Positions 24,850-36,932 of a DNA stretch of 64,000 nt are shown one piece after another; the stretch's first letter is position 1; every line of letters starts with the position of its first letter. Location: contig QVOM02000034.1 in assembly GCA_003586115.2 (NCBI GenBank), positions 110,213,610 to 110,277,609 of the forward strand. Direction: 5' to 3'. The position numbers were made by a program, and so were the translations under genes. Origin of the DNA: Salvator merianae. Its lineage: Eukaryota; Chordata; Lepidosauria; Squamata; Teiidae. The notes beneath the pieces are model-generated. The model was not told where the DNA came from and did no database searches. It worked only from the letters and a program-made list of their open reading frames with translations.

Positions 24850-26156
24850 AATCATACAGATTGGTCTCTCACACACATTAGCTACCAAATGTTAAGCACT
24901 TACTTATAACAGGTTATACTAATGAAATACTCTATACACTCATCCCTATACCACAACAACAGGATAGAGGTCTCATTATCTGCAATTAATGATGGCTGAT
25001 TGTCTTTACATTGTCGGTAAGATCACAGGCAACAAGGAGGAATATTAATTGCTGGAAAACAACAGTGGGAAAAAGGCTTTGCCTCCATGTCCTGACTACA
25101 GATTTATCTGACTATTTGGATGGCCCTACTGTTAGGCTGGTAGATGGGATAAGGTCTTAATCCAGGGACAAAATTCTTGTGCATCCTAAATGCTTGTGCT
25201 CTTGAATGTTTGTGTATCTTCTTTTTCTCTGTGTGCAATCAATCTAGGGCTGTGTCCAGACAGGTTATAAAATTGAGCATTATCCCAGCACTGTACCGGC
25301 ATTGCTACATGGATCCAAGGCAACCCCGACATAGTCACAGGATATAGGGGTGAAATTCTAAGATATTACTATTCTGGGAAAAATGACTCCAAACCTGGCT
25401 TTAGTTAGACAAAAGGATTCATTGTTCTAAATATCCATTAGGTGTGTGAAGCTGCGCATGAGTATCACTGGGTACTCATCTGAGTTAAATATGTAGATTT
25501 AACCTTCTGTGTTCTTCCGATGCTCTGGTTCTACCAAAGAAGGATTATCCTTTGTCACATAAACCTGCACTACATTTATTGAGGACTTACTTTAATGGAG
25601 ATGGCTGAGAGGACACATGAAAGGGTCTTTTTTGTTGTGACCTCTAAGCTGGCCTAAAAACTCAGATTTTTCAACTACATCATATATATTTATTTTTCGA
25701 CTGCACCAGCTATCGGATTTGTACTTCCTTTCTACTGATTTATTCTATTCTTCCTCTTTTTTCAAAATGAAATTTGATTCAGCTTGCCTTTATTTATACT
25801 TACAAGCTGCTTACCATGGATTATTCCAAAAACTGACTTGAGGGAGTAGAGGTGAAGGTCATTGTGAATGAAAATTATTTCCTCTTCTACAGGCAGTGCC
25901 TGCTTTTGCAATGTGTGTTTTCAGTAATAGATTTACAAATCCATGATCCGTGAGTTTTAAAATTGGAGATGGTAAACAGAAAAAAGAACGGTCTAATTTT
26001 GACAGCAGTTACAACTTGGTGTCCTCCCCAGCTCAGTATATAGCTGGAGTAGGCCACCTTGTAAACTCTTAAGGAGTCCCTTTTATGGCCTGAAAGGTTG
26101 CAATTTTACCACCTGGCTTTTGCTTCTATCTGTATATGAATATTCACCTAAAATTA
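24850..26156. other. Intergenic, nothing recognised
   Basis: Unique-looking AT-rich sequence with few open frames. Confidence 0.45.
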
Positions 26157-26587
26157 GGGCCTGTTCACACTTTTCACTAGTGAGCATGCAGACTCCTACT
26201 ATTGAGGTGTTTGCATTTTGTGGAGACCCTCGTGATTGGGAGTGCATTACAGCCACTCCCAGTCACTAATTGCTGTGGAGCACAAATTCGTGCTCCAAAA
26301 CTGTACTGGGAGTAGCTGGACTGCTCCTAGTTCACAGTGTTTGCACCTACTTCCAGACACGAATGCTGCATGACATGGCATGATTGCAGCTGCAGTTGCA
26401 CAGTCACGCCATGCCCCCAGTCATCATGGCAGTGGTCAAATGCTTCCCTGGCTGCTATCATGGTGAAGTCTGCCAGCATTTGCACTGTGAGTACTGGTAG
26501 CCTGTTGCCAGGATGTTCCAGCTCTTGCGGTGCGAATGGCTGTCACAATGCAAGGTCTGTTCCACAGTGGAAAGTGCAGAAAGACCC
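26157..26587. mobile_element. Harbinger-like MITE, TSD TTA
   Basis: The left end is GGGCCTGTTCACACTT and the right end is the complement of GGGTCTTTCTGCACTTT. TTA flanks both sides (26154-26156, 26588-26590), the classic Harbinger target. The interior is shared with other copies in the window (the GCTGTTCCAGC and CATGGCAGTGG blocks). Confidence 0.7.
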
Positions 26588-26929
26588 TTAGTTGTTTATC
26601 AAGTGTTATAACAGAAAACATTTGGCCTGACCTGGAAAGGAGCTTAGCTCTCACCCATTTCAAGGCAACTGTTTTTAGCCTCATGGCCATTCTTCCAATC
26701 TGATAATAATACTAATGATAGTAATTACCTCTGTGCTATCAGCAATCAGCTAATTACCTAAGTGGCAAAACAATCCTATGTATATATTAGTATTATTTTT
26801 AACCAGGATTTTATATTGATGCAAATGGCTGGGCAATCCTTTGAAAGAACCCTTTTCTGCGGCTTTTTGATAATTCTTTTCTCACATGAGAGACTATTGC
26901 ATATGAACTGCAATGACACTGGGGTTGTT

Positions 26930-27470
26930 TCCACATGGCCATTATCCCATAGTAAGGGTCCAGGGGCCTTCCTTCTGCTTGTTAGTGCAGGATAAGTGAA
27001 GCCCTGCCCCCTCCTAGCACACTTTGTCCGCATGGATGGATCAATAGAGCAGGACAAGGCATCCAAAATGGCACCCTAACCTGCTCTACCAGTAGACCTC
27101 AATAACAAGGCCTACTGGCATGCTAGTGCCCCTAGTCTGGAACAGTGGGCTGTGTGCAGAAGGCACAGGGCCCCCTCTTCCAGTATATGGGGGGGGGCAT
27201 TTAGACAGGGCAACAGGAAACACCACCAGAAGTGGGCAGACCCAACTAGAAAGGGCTCAGACACAACTTTTTGTTCTCAGGCTTCAGAGGCAGAGCAGCA
27301 GCCTTTGGTGGCAATGGCCAGAGCTGGTGTGGCACAGGCCATCGCAATGCAGCTGGCCCTGTCTCTCTCTAACAGCAGCCCATCCCAGTGTGGGACAGGC
27401 TGCCTATCCCAGGACAAGGTTTCCCGCCCTGTACCGGGATAGCAACAGTAAGTGCAGAAGTGGGGTTGGT
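26930..27470. mobile_element. TTTCCRCA-family MITE
   Basis: It begins GTTTCCACATGGCC and ends GTAAGTGCAGAAGTGG, with CTATCCCAGGACAAGG and CGGGATAGCAAC near the right side. It resembles the copies at 49570-50101 and 30390-30755. Confidence 0.45.
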
Positions 27471-28185
27471 CTTTATTTCACATACTGTGAAGTGCAATGC
27501 ATAGCACGGCATGACATCATTTCTATGACCCTTTTAGCCAGAGATTTGGGTGTAGCTGCTAACATTTGAAATGTTTAACAGGAGATAAATCACACCAAAG
27601 AACTTCTATTCTAAACATGGGTTGTGGCTGACAAGTTGAATTTCAGGTGAGATACCAAGGTGTTTCAGAAATACCTAGTAAGAGCATTTATTTTAGAACA
27701 TAAACATGGCTTTTTGTTCTGTGACATACAAGAATTTGCCTTTACTCTGAAGTTGCTCAGGAATTTCCTAAACATCACTATATATGCTTCTAGAATCCTC
27801 TAAAGTTTTTTACTTTTTTTTTCTGTATACTTCCAGGTGTATAACTTTCAGAATTGCAATATGGTGCCTCTTCAACTTGACTTCGAGTCCATTTCCACAT
27901 GTTGTGGATTATCCCATTCCGCTGGCCCAAATCCAAAGCCTCATCTGATATGGATGCAGCATTCTACTAAGAGGTATGACCTCCTGCTAGGCTGGACCAC
28001 AATGCAGATGAGATGTTCCAGGGCTCTGCAGGACTGGTCTACCAACTCAGTGCAGAAATGCCTGTGCATCTAGGAGGCAGGGTAGGCAAACACTACTATC
28101 CTCATTTGATTCCAGAGCTGTCCCAAACCTGACCAAGACCAGTTTGTCAGAGGAGGCAACTCCTGGCACAGTTTAGATACACAAT

Positions 28186-28365
28186 GGCCCTTTCTGCACT
28201 TGGCTTTATTCTGGATCAAATCCCAGAACAGGAACCTGCTATCTGCATGCTAGTGGAGTTTACAGCAGGCTCTGCATGGGGCCTGCCATAGTTCCTACTA
28301 GCATGCAGATGGCAGGTCCCTATTCCAGGATATAATCTGGTATAAGGCCAAGTGCAGAAAGGGCC
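28186..28365. mobile_element. Fold-back MITE (GGCCCTTTCTG family)
   Basis: This 180-bp near-palindrome has ends GGCCCTTTCTGCACTTGGC and the complement. The two arms carry CATCTGCATGCTAGTG-like blocks facing each other. A clean target duplication is not seen. Confidence 0.8.
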
Positions 28366-28865
28366 ATGGTGACCAGCAGTCAACTCAACCAGTGAAAACA
28401 CAGCTTGAATTGCTACCATAGACTGAAAATGCAATGAACTTCTGGCTACACTGCTGGTCCATAATTCCAGCTGTATTTTGGCGGCTGTAGGTGTGCACTG
28501 ATGTCCCTGAAATGGCAGCTCCACATCATAATCCTGATCCTCCCCAACTACGGATGCCATCTTCATCTGATCTACCAGTGACACAGACTACGCATATTTC
28601 AGTTATAAGAATTCCTTCTATAGCAGCCCAAAGGTCAAATGAATCTGAATTGTAACTATTCAGATTGGATTGACTTTGGGGCTGAATTTTTTTTTGGCAG
28701 ATTTGAGACTCTCATTTCAAAAGGCAGGACCAAGAAATAATCTGCTTCCATTTGAAAAGTGACTGAGTTTGGATAGAAACCTCTCTGATTTAGGAAAGGG
28801 AGCAGCAATTTTAGCTGGTTTCTACCTTTCCTTCTGCAGCTCCCAGAAGGTAAGTGGGTCTTTCT

Positions 28866-29045
28866 GGCCCTTTCTGCACTTGGACATATTCCAGATTATA
28901 TTTCAGAATAGGGACCTGCCATCTGCATGTTAGTGCAGACTATGGTAGGCCCTGGGCAAGACCTTTCATAGTTTGCACTAGCATGTGGATAGCAGGTCCC
29001 TATTCTGGGATATAATCCACAATACGGCCAAGTGCAGAAAGGGCC
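28866..29045. mobile_element. Fold-back MITE (GGCCCTTTCTG family), TSD TCT
   Basis: This is a 180-bp near-palindrome of the same family as 28186-28365, flanked by TCT on both sides. Two copies lying within 700 bp point to local or repeated insertion. Confidence 0.8.
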
Positions 29046-29290
29046 TCTCAGTCTGAAGGCCACGTTCCCTCAGAATACCTTCCAGCCACTACATCTCAGT
29101 GGAAGGCTGGGCAATAGGCATACTTCTACCTGTCTAGAGTCACAACTAGTGAGAAGATAAGAAACAACTTTTCCTCACCAGCTACAGATATCTTTCTATA
29201 GGGTACCATATTCCAGCAACAGAAAAGGCAGAAGTTTCATACTTTCCAGCATCAAATGGGTGGGAGAATTAACCACGCAATAACCACAGG

Positions 29291-29974
29291 TAGGGATGTG
29301 CACGAAGGCACTTTTCCCTTTTCGCTTCTCAGGACTGCGAAGCTCCTAGGCTTCATTTTCGTGTGAAAAAATACGCACGAAAATGAAGCCCTTCGTTTTC
29401 GCGGCGAAAATCTTCGCCGCGAACGGAAGCAGAGAAATCAAGGCGAAGGGAAGACCTTTGCCTTAATTTCTCTGCTTCGGATGGTGCTCGCCTCTCTCTC
29501 ACTCCCGCCGCAGTCTGTCAGTGTAATGACAGACTGGGGGGGGGAATGAGAGAGAGGCGAGCGCCATCGGAAGCAGAGAAATCAAGGCAAAGGTCTTCCC
29601 TTTGCCTTGATTTCTCCCTTTCCGATGGTGCAGCGCTCTCTCTCACTCCCGCCGCAGTCTGTCAGTGTAATGACAGACTGGGGGGGGGATGAGAGAGAGG
29701 CGAGCGCCATCAGAAGCAGAGAAATCAAGGCAAAGGTCTTCCGTTCACCTTGATTGCTCCGTTTCTGCTGGCTGCTGGCTGCCTCTCTAGCGCTGACAGC
29801 CTAGAGAGGTGAGACTTTGGCAAATTGCGAAGGTCCCGAAATACTTCGAAAAATTGAGGGACCTTCGCAATTCGCATTCATGATTTCTGGTGCCCTTCGC
29901 ATTCGATGCGAAGGGCACGAAATCACGAAATTTGATCGAAAATCGAATGCCACGAAGCTTCATGCACACCCCTA
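29291..29974. mobile_element. hAT-type non-autonomous element with 8-bp target duplication
   Basis: The ends are inverted repeats, TAGGGATGTGCACGAA on the left and the complement of TAGGGGTGTGCATGAA on the right. The 8-bp direct repeat ACCACAGG flanks both ends (29283-29290 and 29975-29982), which is the hAT signature. The interior has no transposase. It carries a GC-rich unit of about 144 bp repeated in tandem (equivalent points at 29429, 29573 and 29716), each with its own palindromes. Confidence 0.85.
29429..29740. repeat. Internal tandem repeat of about 144 bp with palindromes
   Basis: Two full units and part of a third start with GCAGAGAAATCAAGGC. Each unit contains a near-palindrome around CAGTCTGTCAGTGTAATGAC with a poly-G run, and AAATCAAGGC facing its complement. 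The region should fold into stacked hairpins and is CpG-rich compared with its surroundings. Confidence 0.75.
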
Positions 29975-30389
29975 ACCACAGGCTTTCTGTGTAGCTCACA
30001 ATAAAAATCAATTAAAATATGATTGCTTTGACTGAACTGCCTGCCTGGGAGTTGGCCTGTGGAGGCAAGTGATGACTCACATGAAGGCCATGTCTCCATT
30101 TCAGCTGGCAGATTTGCCTAGGGCAGGCACCTCTACTGGAGTGTCTTCCCTGCAGCACTCTCACAGACATGTGCTTGTGCATCTCCATCTTGTGTGACAT
30201 GAGCCATTGGAAGGTGATGTGGCTGGGGTACCCACCCTGCATAAGATTTATCACACCCTCGCCTCCAGCTGCTTGGGAAGGGTAGTAGATGTTTCAGAGG
30301 GTGGCTAATGCAGTCAAAGGCCTAGACTCTTTGGCCATCTCCACAGTATAGGTTGCCCTGTCTCAGGATGCACAATCTGTTTCAGGCTG

Positions 30390-30755
30390 GGATTGGTTAC
30401 AGCTACTGTGGGACAGATCTATTTGCATTGGGAAGAACTGTCTTGTACCATCCCCCACCCAGCTTCAAAGGCTGCTCCAGCTTTGGAGCCAGTGCTAGAG
30501 ACTCTGAAGGCCAGGAATGAAGGTTTCTGGTCTTCAGAGCTCCCGGGGACCCACTGCAGTGGCATGCCTTGTTGTGACACCAAAATGAGTTTCTCATGGC
30601 ACACGAGGCCACAAAACAGTGTCCTAGTCTGGTTTGATTCCAGGCAAGCTCCATCATGTGCAGATGGAGCATACTAGTAGGGTGCAAAACATGCAGAAGG
30701 GAGATCTGCAGTCCCATTCTTGGATTGGTCTACCAGCAAGTGCGGAAACGGCTAG
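30390..30755. mobile_element. TTTCCRCA-family MITE
   Basis: It ends AAGTGCGGAAAC, and its GGAGCCAGTGCTAGAGACTC and CCAGGAATGAAGG blocks match 49730-49790. The left edge is uncertain. Confidence 0.45.
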
Positions 30756-31699
30756 AAATACCATGAAGATGATGCCCTTCTTTGGGTGAACGATATGAAA
30801 GCAACTCTGGGTGGTGACCAAGCCTTGGCCTCACAGTCAAGTTCCCATGGTGGTAAGGGGATAAGCTGCTCTGGGCAAAATTGCCACCTGCAGCATTGAA
30901 AATCCCCTCCTGAATCAAGTGCGGGGACCAGAAGTGTAACCAGAAGTGCACTGCAGTTCTTAGCCTCCACACATGATTCTAGCCAGGATTTTGGACTTTG
31001 TGTCTCCTTCTCTTCCTCTGTGTGTTCACACTGGGGAAAGGAGGCAACTCCCTTGGCCAGAGTAACCCAGAAGTAGTTTCTCTAAATTTAGTGATTGGTT
31101 GCTCGTGTGGCAGGCTGCAGGGTCTCAGGGGATGAAACAGGAAAGGAGCATTTGCCCCCTCCCACTCCCTGGTTGTCTGGGGAACGGTCCAAAGTAGCCA
31201 TGTAGGTGTAGTGAGAATTCAAGGTAAGGCTGTGTCTCGCAACAGACATGAAACACCAGGCTGGAACTTCTGCAGGGCAGAGGCGGTTATTTACTTTGTA
31301 TGATAGACAGTACAAAAGGATTTGGGCCTTAGATGTTACTTCAATGAAATACATAATTGGAGTTAACAATAAATTCCTCTGAGTCAAAAAGCAAAGAGAG
31401 AGGTTGTAACGTGATGGAAACATTCAACTTAGAGGTGCTGACATAGCAGTAAGTTTTAACTGCCCAGAGCCTCACCCATCGGCCTCATGACTGGCATAAC
31501 ATCCACCAGAAATGCACAATTAGGCTATCGCCTTCCTTAAACCCTTCCTATTATGATCCATTTCCTGAATGCAACCAGGTATTTTTAATGTAGAATTTCT
31601 TTGCGCAGTGTTGTTAAAAAAACCTTCTACATGGAGAAAAGAAAATTCTGGAATGAGGACCCATGTAGTCAGTTTCTGGGCCTCATCGATCGATTTACA

Positions 31700-32158
31700 C
31701 ATTAGTGCAGATCTGTGAGGCCCCACCCCCACAGGTGCTCTCTATCTGCATTAGATGGAGCATAATCCCAATCAGGAATGTGCTGATCAGGAATACCGGT
31801 AGACTCAATTAAATGAGTCTACTGGTGGACCAGAGCAGGCCTTGGTCCAGGATATGGAGGCACGCAGAAGGCCTGCCTTCTGTCTTCAGGACTCTCAGGA
31901 CCACATTTCAGTGGTGCACCACAGTGCATATGAAGTGCATTCCCCAGAAGCTCTGAAGCCAGGAATTTTTTCCCTAGCCCTTGAGGCCTCAGAGTCTGAC
32001 CTAAAAGCTCACATGCTTTGAGACCAGGGAGGGGAAGGGGGCTGGTCTGGACCAGCATAACCATGCTCCAGACCATGTCTTTCTGTGGTCAGAATCAGTG
32101 GGCTTGGCTCTTCCAGACCCACTGATTCTGACCACGGACAGGTAAGTGCAGAAAAGGC
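31700..32158. mobile_element. GGCC-type MITE
   Basis: GATCTGTGAGGCCCCACCC at the left and GGTAAGTGCAGAAAAGGCC at the right are family landmarks. The ACCCACTGATTC block is shared with 10770-10800. Confidence 0.5.
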
Positions 32159-32159
32159 C

Positions 32160-33329
32160 AGGATTTTCTTTGTATTTATAGAGAATTGAAAATGGATTGC
32201 AGTTGAATGTCCCTTGTAGTTTTTTCAACAATAAATTTTGTCTTCCTCTAATTCTTTCAAATCATTTACAACTAGGAGCATCCAAAAGATTTGTTCATAT
32301 ATGAGTAAGTGTATGTGCGTGTATGGCTTGTCACTACATATATGCCTCAACTAAAACTGTTTTGAACGTAGCAGATCCTACACACCTGGACTTTCCTTGG
32401 ATTAGCCCAGGGATCTCCAGATTTTGTGGATATGTGTGGAATTCTAAAAAAAGTATTGTGTGTGCCAGTCACAAAATGACAGTTGTATGGCATGACGAAG
32501 AATATAGATGCTGGACATAAAATGGACCCTCTTTCTCCTCAGTTCTGTCAGAACTAAGAAAGAAAAAGTATTTTAAAGGGGAAGGATATATTTAAACCTC
32601 GGGTGCCAAACCAGGACTTCACCATGTGGCAAAAATGCCACATTCATGTGAGACTCTGCTGCACTTGCATACGCGGGTTTAAGGACTTGAGGGGGTTTCA
32701 CACAATCAAATGTTAGACATCCTTGAATGTAATTACTTCCTTTCCTTGTTGCTGTGGCAAGGGGCAGAGAAAAGAAAGAGAACGGAAAGGTTGTTTGATA
32801 ACTAGCAACTGATATATGATTTGAAAGAAGAATGAAAAACAAGCAAAATTTGAATACTGTGTGACTATTGACCAATTGGCTCCTCCCCCACTTTGCTATC
32901 TTCTACAGTCTGAGGGGGGCTTGCTTTAACAGTTGTTGACATTACACATGTATTAAGTTTTAAGTGGTAAAATTCCATTCCATAGCAGAAACAAACTACC
33001 TGATTACTCCACTCTCCCTCCCATTCTCCTCATTGTTAGTCACCATAAGTGTGGGGTCTCCATGAGGGACATCAAGGGACCACAACATCCAAATGAACAC
33101 TTGGGCACACTGGGCCTAGGTGTCCAGATGTCTGCACTGTCAATCACTCTCACATTATCACAACCCATGTTCGAAGTATCTTTGACAAAATACTCTCGTG
33201 TCACATCAGAGAAAGGCATTCGCTTCCTCCCTCCATGCCAACAGACTGAGAGCAAGAAGGAAAAGACTCCAGGCCAAGAACCCTGCCAGGACTTCAGGGG
33301 TGGACTCAAAATGGCTGACTTTGGCTGTG
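32160..33329. other. Intergenic, nothing recognised
   Basis: Frames on both strands at 33040-33334 overlap one another and show no domain. Confidence 0.4.
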
Positions 33330-33890
33330 TTTAGACATAACAAAAGGAGCAGCTCTAAGGTGCCTCAGAGAGACAATGTGCATTTTCACACTTACTACCG
33401 TAGAACAGAATAATATCCTATTCTATGGTGGTATGGACCACGCAACGCAGGCAGCGTCCCCCCTGTGTGGCCCAAGTCTGCAATATGAGCAGGCTACCAG
33501 TATTCATGGTGCAAATGCTGATAGCCTTGCTCAGTCCTTACCGTGATAGCTGCCAGGAAGCACTGGCCACTGTCATGGCAACCGGGAGCACCGCTCAGCA
33601 CGTAGGCACATACACAGGTGCAATCATTTGATCACACAGGCACAGTAGGCTGGTCACAGAAATTGCCAAACCAATTAACCTAGCCATAGAAAAAGCTGGA
33701 AAAAAAACAGGTGGATCCGATGTTTGGCAGATTTTCTACAGCTTTTGGCAACTGTCGCAGTTGCTGAGTGCAGCACAGCTGTGAATTCACACCCAGAAAT
33801 GGGTGCGAATGCACTTTACCAGGAGCTGACTATCAGTCGCATTGGGGAAGCTGCATAATTTCTGCCTTATATTCTTATAAGGCCCAGGGT
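33330..33890. mobile_element. GGGCC-type MITE, aged
   Basis: CTACCGTAGAACAGAATAAT, the palindrome-like TATCCTATTCTA, CACGCAACGCAG and ATAAGGCCCAGGG resemble the 61737-62196 copy. Confidence 0.45.
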
Positions 33891-35114
33891 CGTGATGGGG
33901 AACCACAGCATTGATTTACACAATATGCTTCAAGCCTACAAAACTAGTGCTGATCCAAACTAATTCTGAACTGGGCTGGGGGTGAGGAGGGAAGCAAAAC
34001 ATTTCAAAAAAAACCTTGCCCGTGCCCAGGATTGGCTCCCTCCAGTAATCAGATTGCTGTTGGTCTAATAGATTTTTTGTGCTTCCCCGTTCCTGTAATT
34101 TTTTTGTTGTCGTGGAATTCTGCAGAAAGTTGTGGTCTGTGAAAATGAGCCAAGAGGTTTGCTTATTAGGTAGAATATCCTCACCAGTTGTGGGCAGTGC
34201 AGCAATATGCAATGGAATTTCTATTTCACCTTGGATTCACCTGCTAGAGATGCTGGGTGCTCCATTCACCTGTTCTTTCCCACAGCCACCACCCTAGAGA
34301 TGCTGCTGTATCAGTCACTGTTGAGCCTGGAATATTTCCTTTGTTAGATAAACTGGCCCTTTGCATTACTAAAGAGTCAGTAAGGGCAGGTGATTAATTG
34401 CAAATAATTGAAGGTGACTGAATGGCTTTCTTCTTCGCCACCTCCTCTACGGTGAGTTATGAAGATATGACTGTGTCAAAGGCAGCATAGAAACTGCCTT
34501 TAGTCCTAGTACTAAAGGAGATACAGATACTCATCTTTATTGCCTTCTTGAAGAAAACAGTGCTATAGCATTGGGAAGCTTTCAGAGACCTAATGGGGGA
34601 ACAAAACCTGTTAAATTGATTGCCATGAGCCTCCCGTCCTAATTTCAGCCTCTATGTATGCTTAAATAAAATGTTGCTCAACAGAAATGTTTCTGGGACA
34701 CTGAAATTTCTGGCTATTTGTGTATTGGGGTCTGTCCATATTTACTGTTTTCCTCCCAGACCAGGACTTTCTGCATAGCCCAACAAGATAAACGTAGTCA
34801 CTGGCTCATAGGCTGAGTCTCTAGCTTCACCCAGATTATTGAACCCCCCCCCCCAAAATGATTGCTATTCTAACCTTAGTGGTCTCCTTAAGAGAGGGCT
34901 GGTTTAGGTGAGTGTTGCCTCTTGTGGGGAAGGAGTGAAATAGCAGTTGTGGGAAGCGTGCAGTGATCCAGGACTGCTATTGATGATTTTGTTGCACCAA
35001 GATTTTACATCCACGATCACAGCCTCGTTTCTACTCCTGCAAGATGCCATCCATCCAAAACTGCCTGCCCTGCTCTCAAGGAGGCAGGTAACATTAAAAA
35101 GGCTGTGATCTTCT
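33891..35114. other. Intergenic, nothing recognised
   Basis: Includes a short poly-C run near 34845. No coding or repeat landmarks were seen. Confidence 0.4.
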
Positions 35115-35516
35115 TTCCTTTTTTTTTTTTTAAATTTTAACATATTTTATTGTTCTTGTATTTCAAATATATAAAATTACCTTACATTCTTGTATCACTA
35201 TTATTATCAAATTCCCCCTTCATTAACAGTTTCTTCTAAACTTCCTGTTCTTCAACATCCTGTTTTCTTTCCTTCTTTTTCCACTGAAACTCTTCTTTCT
35301 TTCTTTTTTTTATTCTTCAAATCCAGCCATCGCAAGTCCATTATCCATCTCTTGCAGAAAGTCAATAAAGGGTTTCCAGTTCCTGTATAACCTATCAACT
35401 GTCTTAATTCTCAAAAGATTTGTCAGTTTGTCCATCTTGGCCAACTCCATCATTTTAACTAACCAATCACCCACTGTTGGTATTATCTCTCCTTTCCACT
35501 TCTGATCTTCTTTCCT
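35115..35516 (-). mobile_element. L1-type LINE 3' end with ORF2 C-terminus
   Basis: The minus strand encodes QKWKGEIIPTVGDWLVKMME and AKMDKLTNLL, typical of the L1 ORF2 C-terminal region, then a 3' UTR and a poly(A) run (seen as poly-T at 35119-35131). It is severely 5' truncated, as is usual for L1. Confidence 0.7.
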
Positions 35517-35589
35517 TGATGTGTTGGTGCATATAGTGATATGTGACTGGACCCCAGGGTTATAATAATTCATATGTCCATAATCCATT

Positions 35590-36010
35590 TGAGGGTTCTG
35601 TGAATGCATCTATGGCTACTTCCACACAGTGCACAGTGATGCATGCCGTGCAGGATCGGTCTCAGCCTGGATAAAGTGATCTGGGTCTGCACCAGAGCAG
35701 CAGCCTCTGAAGTTGCCAGCTGGGCCTTTTTTTTGCCAGACATCCAGAAATAGTCTGCTTCTGGGTCTTTTTCTGGAAGCGCAACAGAATGGCACTGGGC
35801 ACCACACATTGGCAGATTGGCCCAGCCATCTGCATAGTGCATGACTGGGCTGATCTACCCCATGGAACTCTTGGGAGAGTGCTGTGGAGCAGTTTCCCCT
35901 TGGAGCAAGAAACTGGTGCCATTTTTGTGCCAGTGCCCACTCCAACATCTTGTTCCATGCAGTCATGGTGTCCCATGGGAGGTATAGCCACCTAGTGGAC
36001 TAGTCCACAA
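35590..36010. mobile_element. Probable MITE-type insertion beside the L1 tail
   Basis: GGCTACTTCCACACAGTGCA at the left resembles the element termini elsewhere. CCAGAGCAGCAGCCTCTG and the CACAATGCAGATGAGG region have partners in other copies. The boundaries are not clear. Confidence 0.3.
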
Positions 36011-36513
36011 TGCAGATGAGGAGTGCCAGTTCTCTGCCTGTGTGGTCTCCTACAAACATGAGTCCAAAGGTTGGAGGCCCAAACAGTGTAAAAACAAACT
36101 AACTAAAAACTCAAACCTTATCCCATTAGCAGGGGTAAATGGGCAGGAGAGTGGCTGCCGTGTTGCTGAACAACCTCCAACTAAAATAAAATAAGATTGA
36201 GGGGGAAGAGAAGGGGAACACAGAGATATGAGGATGCAGGGAACAAAAGAAGAGGAAAGCTGGAGGGATCTGAAATTATGAAGTACCTGCTATTCATATC
36301 GCCTCTATGCAATTTTCTGTTTTATCATATTTTGTACATCAGTCCTTACTTCATTTTTGATTTTATACTCTGGACCAGAGTTCCTGAAATGACGTCACAA
36401 TTTATAATCAGTTCCATAAAAATATTAGATTTTAAACAGAAAGCTAGAAAATGAACAGAAATGTATCCTAACATCTTTGTTCATAATTCTTCACAATAAT
36501 GCAAATGGATTTT

Positions 36514-36932
36514 CTATTTAGTTGGCAACATAGTCAACAAAATGTTTAGTTTGTTGAGCTGTCTGTCGATTTCTATCTGGAAGTGTTGACTCAAAACCAA
36601 TCTCTCCCTAGGCTTCATTTTCTTTCTATTGGTTTCATCCAGGATGATTTTAAAAGGAGACCGAAGGAATGAGTCATGTGCATTGTGAGTGGCTATTGCT
36701 ACACTTGGATGAGAATTCCACCTGTCATGTCCTAATTTTTTGGGAGGAGATGCCAGTGCCACTGATTGGCTGATTCCCTTATCCACCCTGCTTGTGATTG
36801 GTGGATCCTCCCAGCTCTGGATTGCTTTTTGTGCCATTCTTTGCTCAAGTTCTTGCACTTCAGGAGTCCACTGCACATCCACCACAGAGATTGTTGATGG
36901 CTGGTCAAGTCTCCAGAAACAAGGTGTGTTGG
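36514..36932 (-). CDS. Possible terminal exon of an unrecognised minus-strand gene
   Basis: On the minus strand a pyrimidine-rich tract (CCCTTTCCTCCCTC) and ATTCCAG are followed by 2 nt plus 138 open codons and a TAG, implying a phase-1 intron before it. The protein end has normal, non-repetitive composition. It holds an acidic/Gln helix-like part (EVQELEQRMAQKAIQSW) and a basic end (KKMKPRERLVLSQHFQIEI). I do not recognise the family. I found no matching upstream exon and no clear poly(A) signal, so an exon remnant or pseudogene is possible. Confidence 0.4.

Noticed and set aside
27120..27569. 149-codon plus-strand open frame
   Set aside because: It lies inside a TTTCCRCA-family MITE and overlaps a second frame of similar length.
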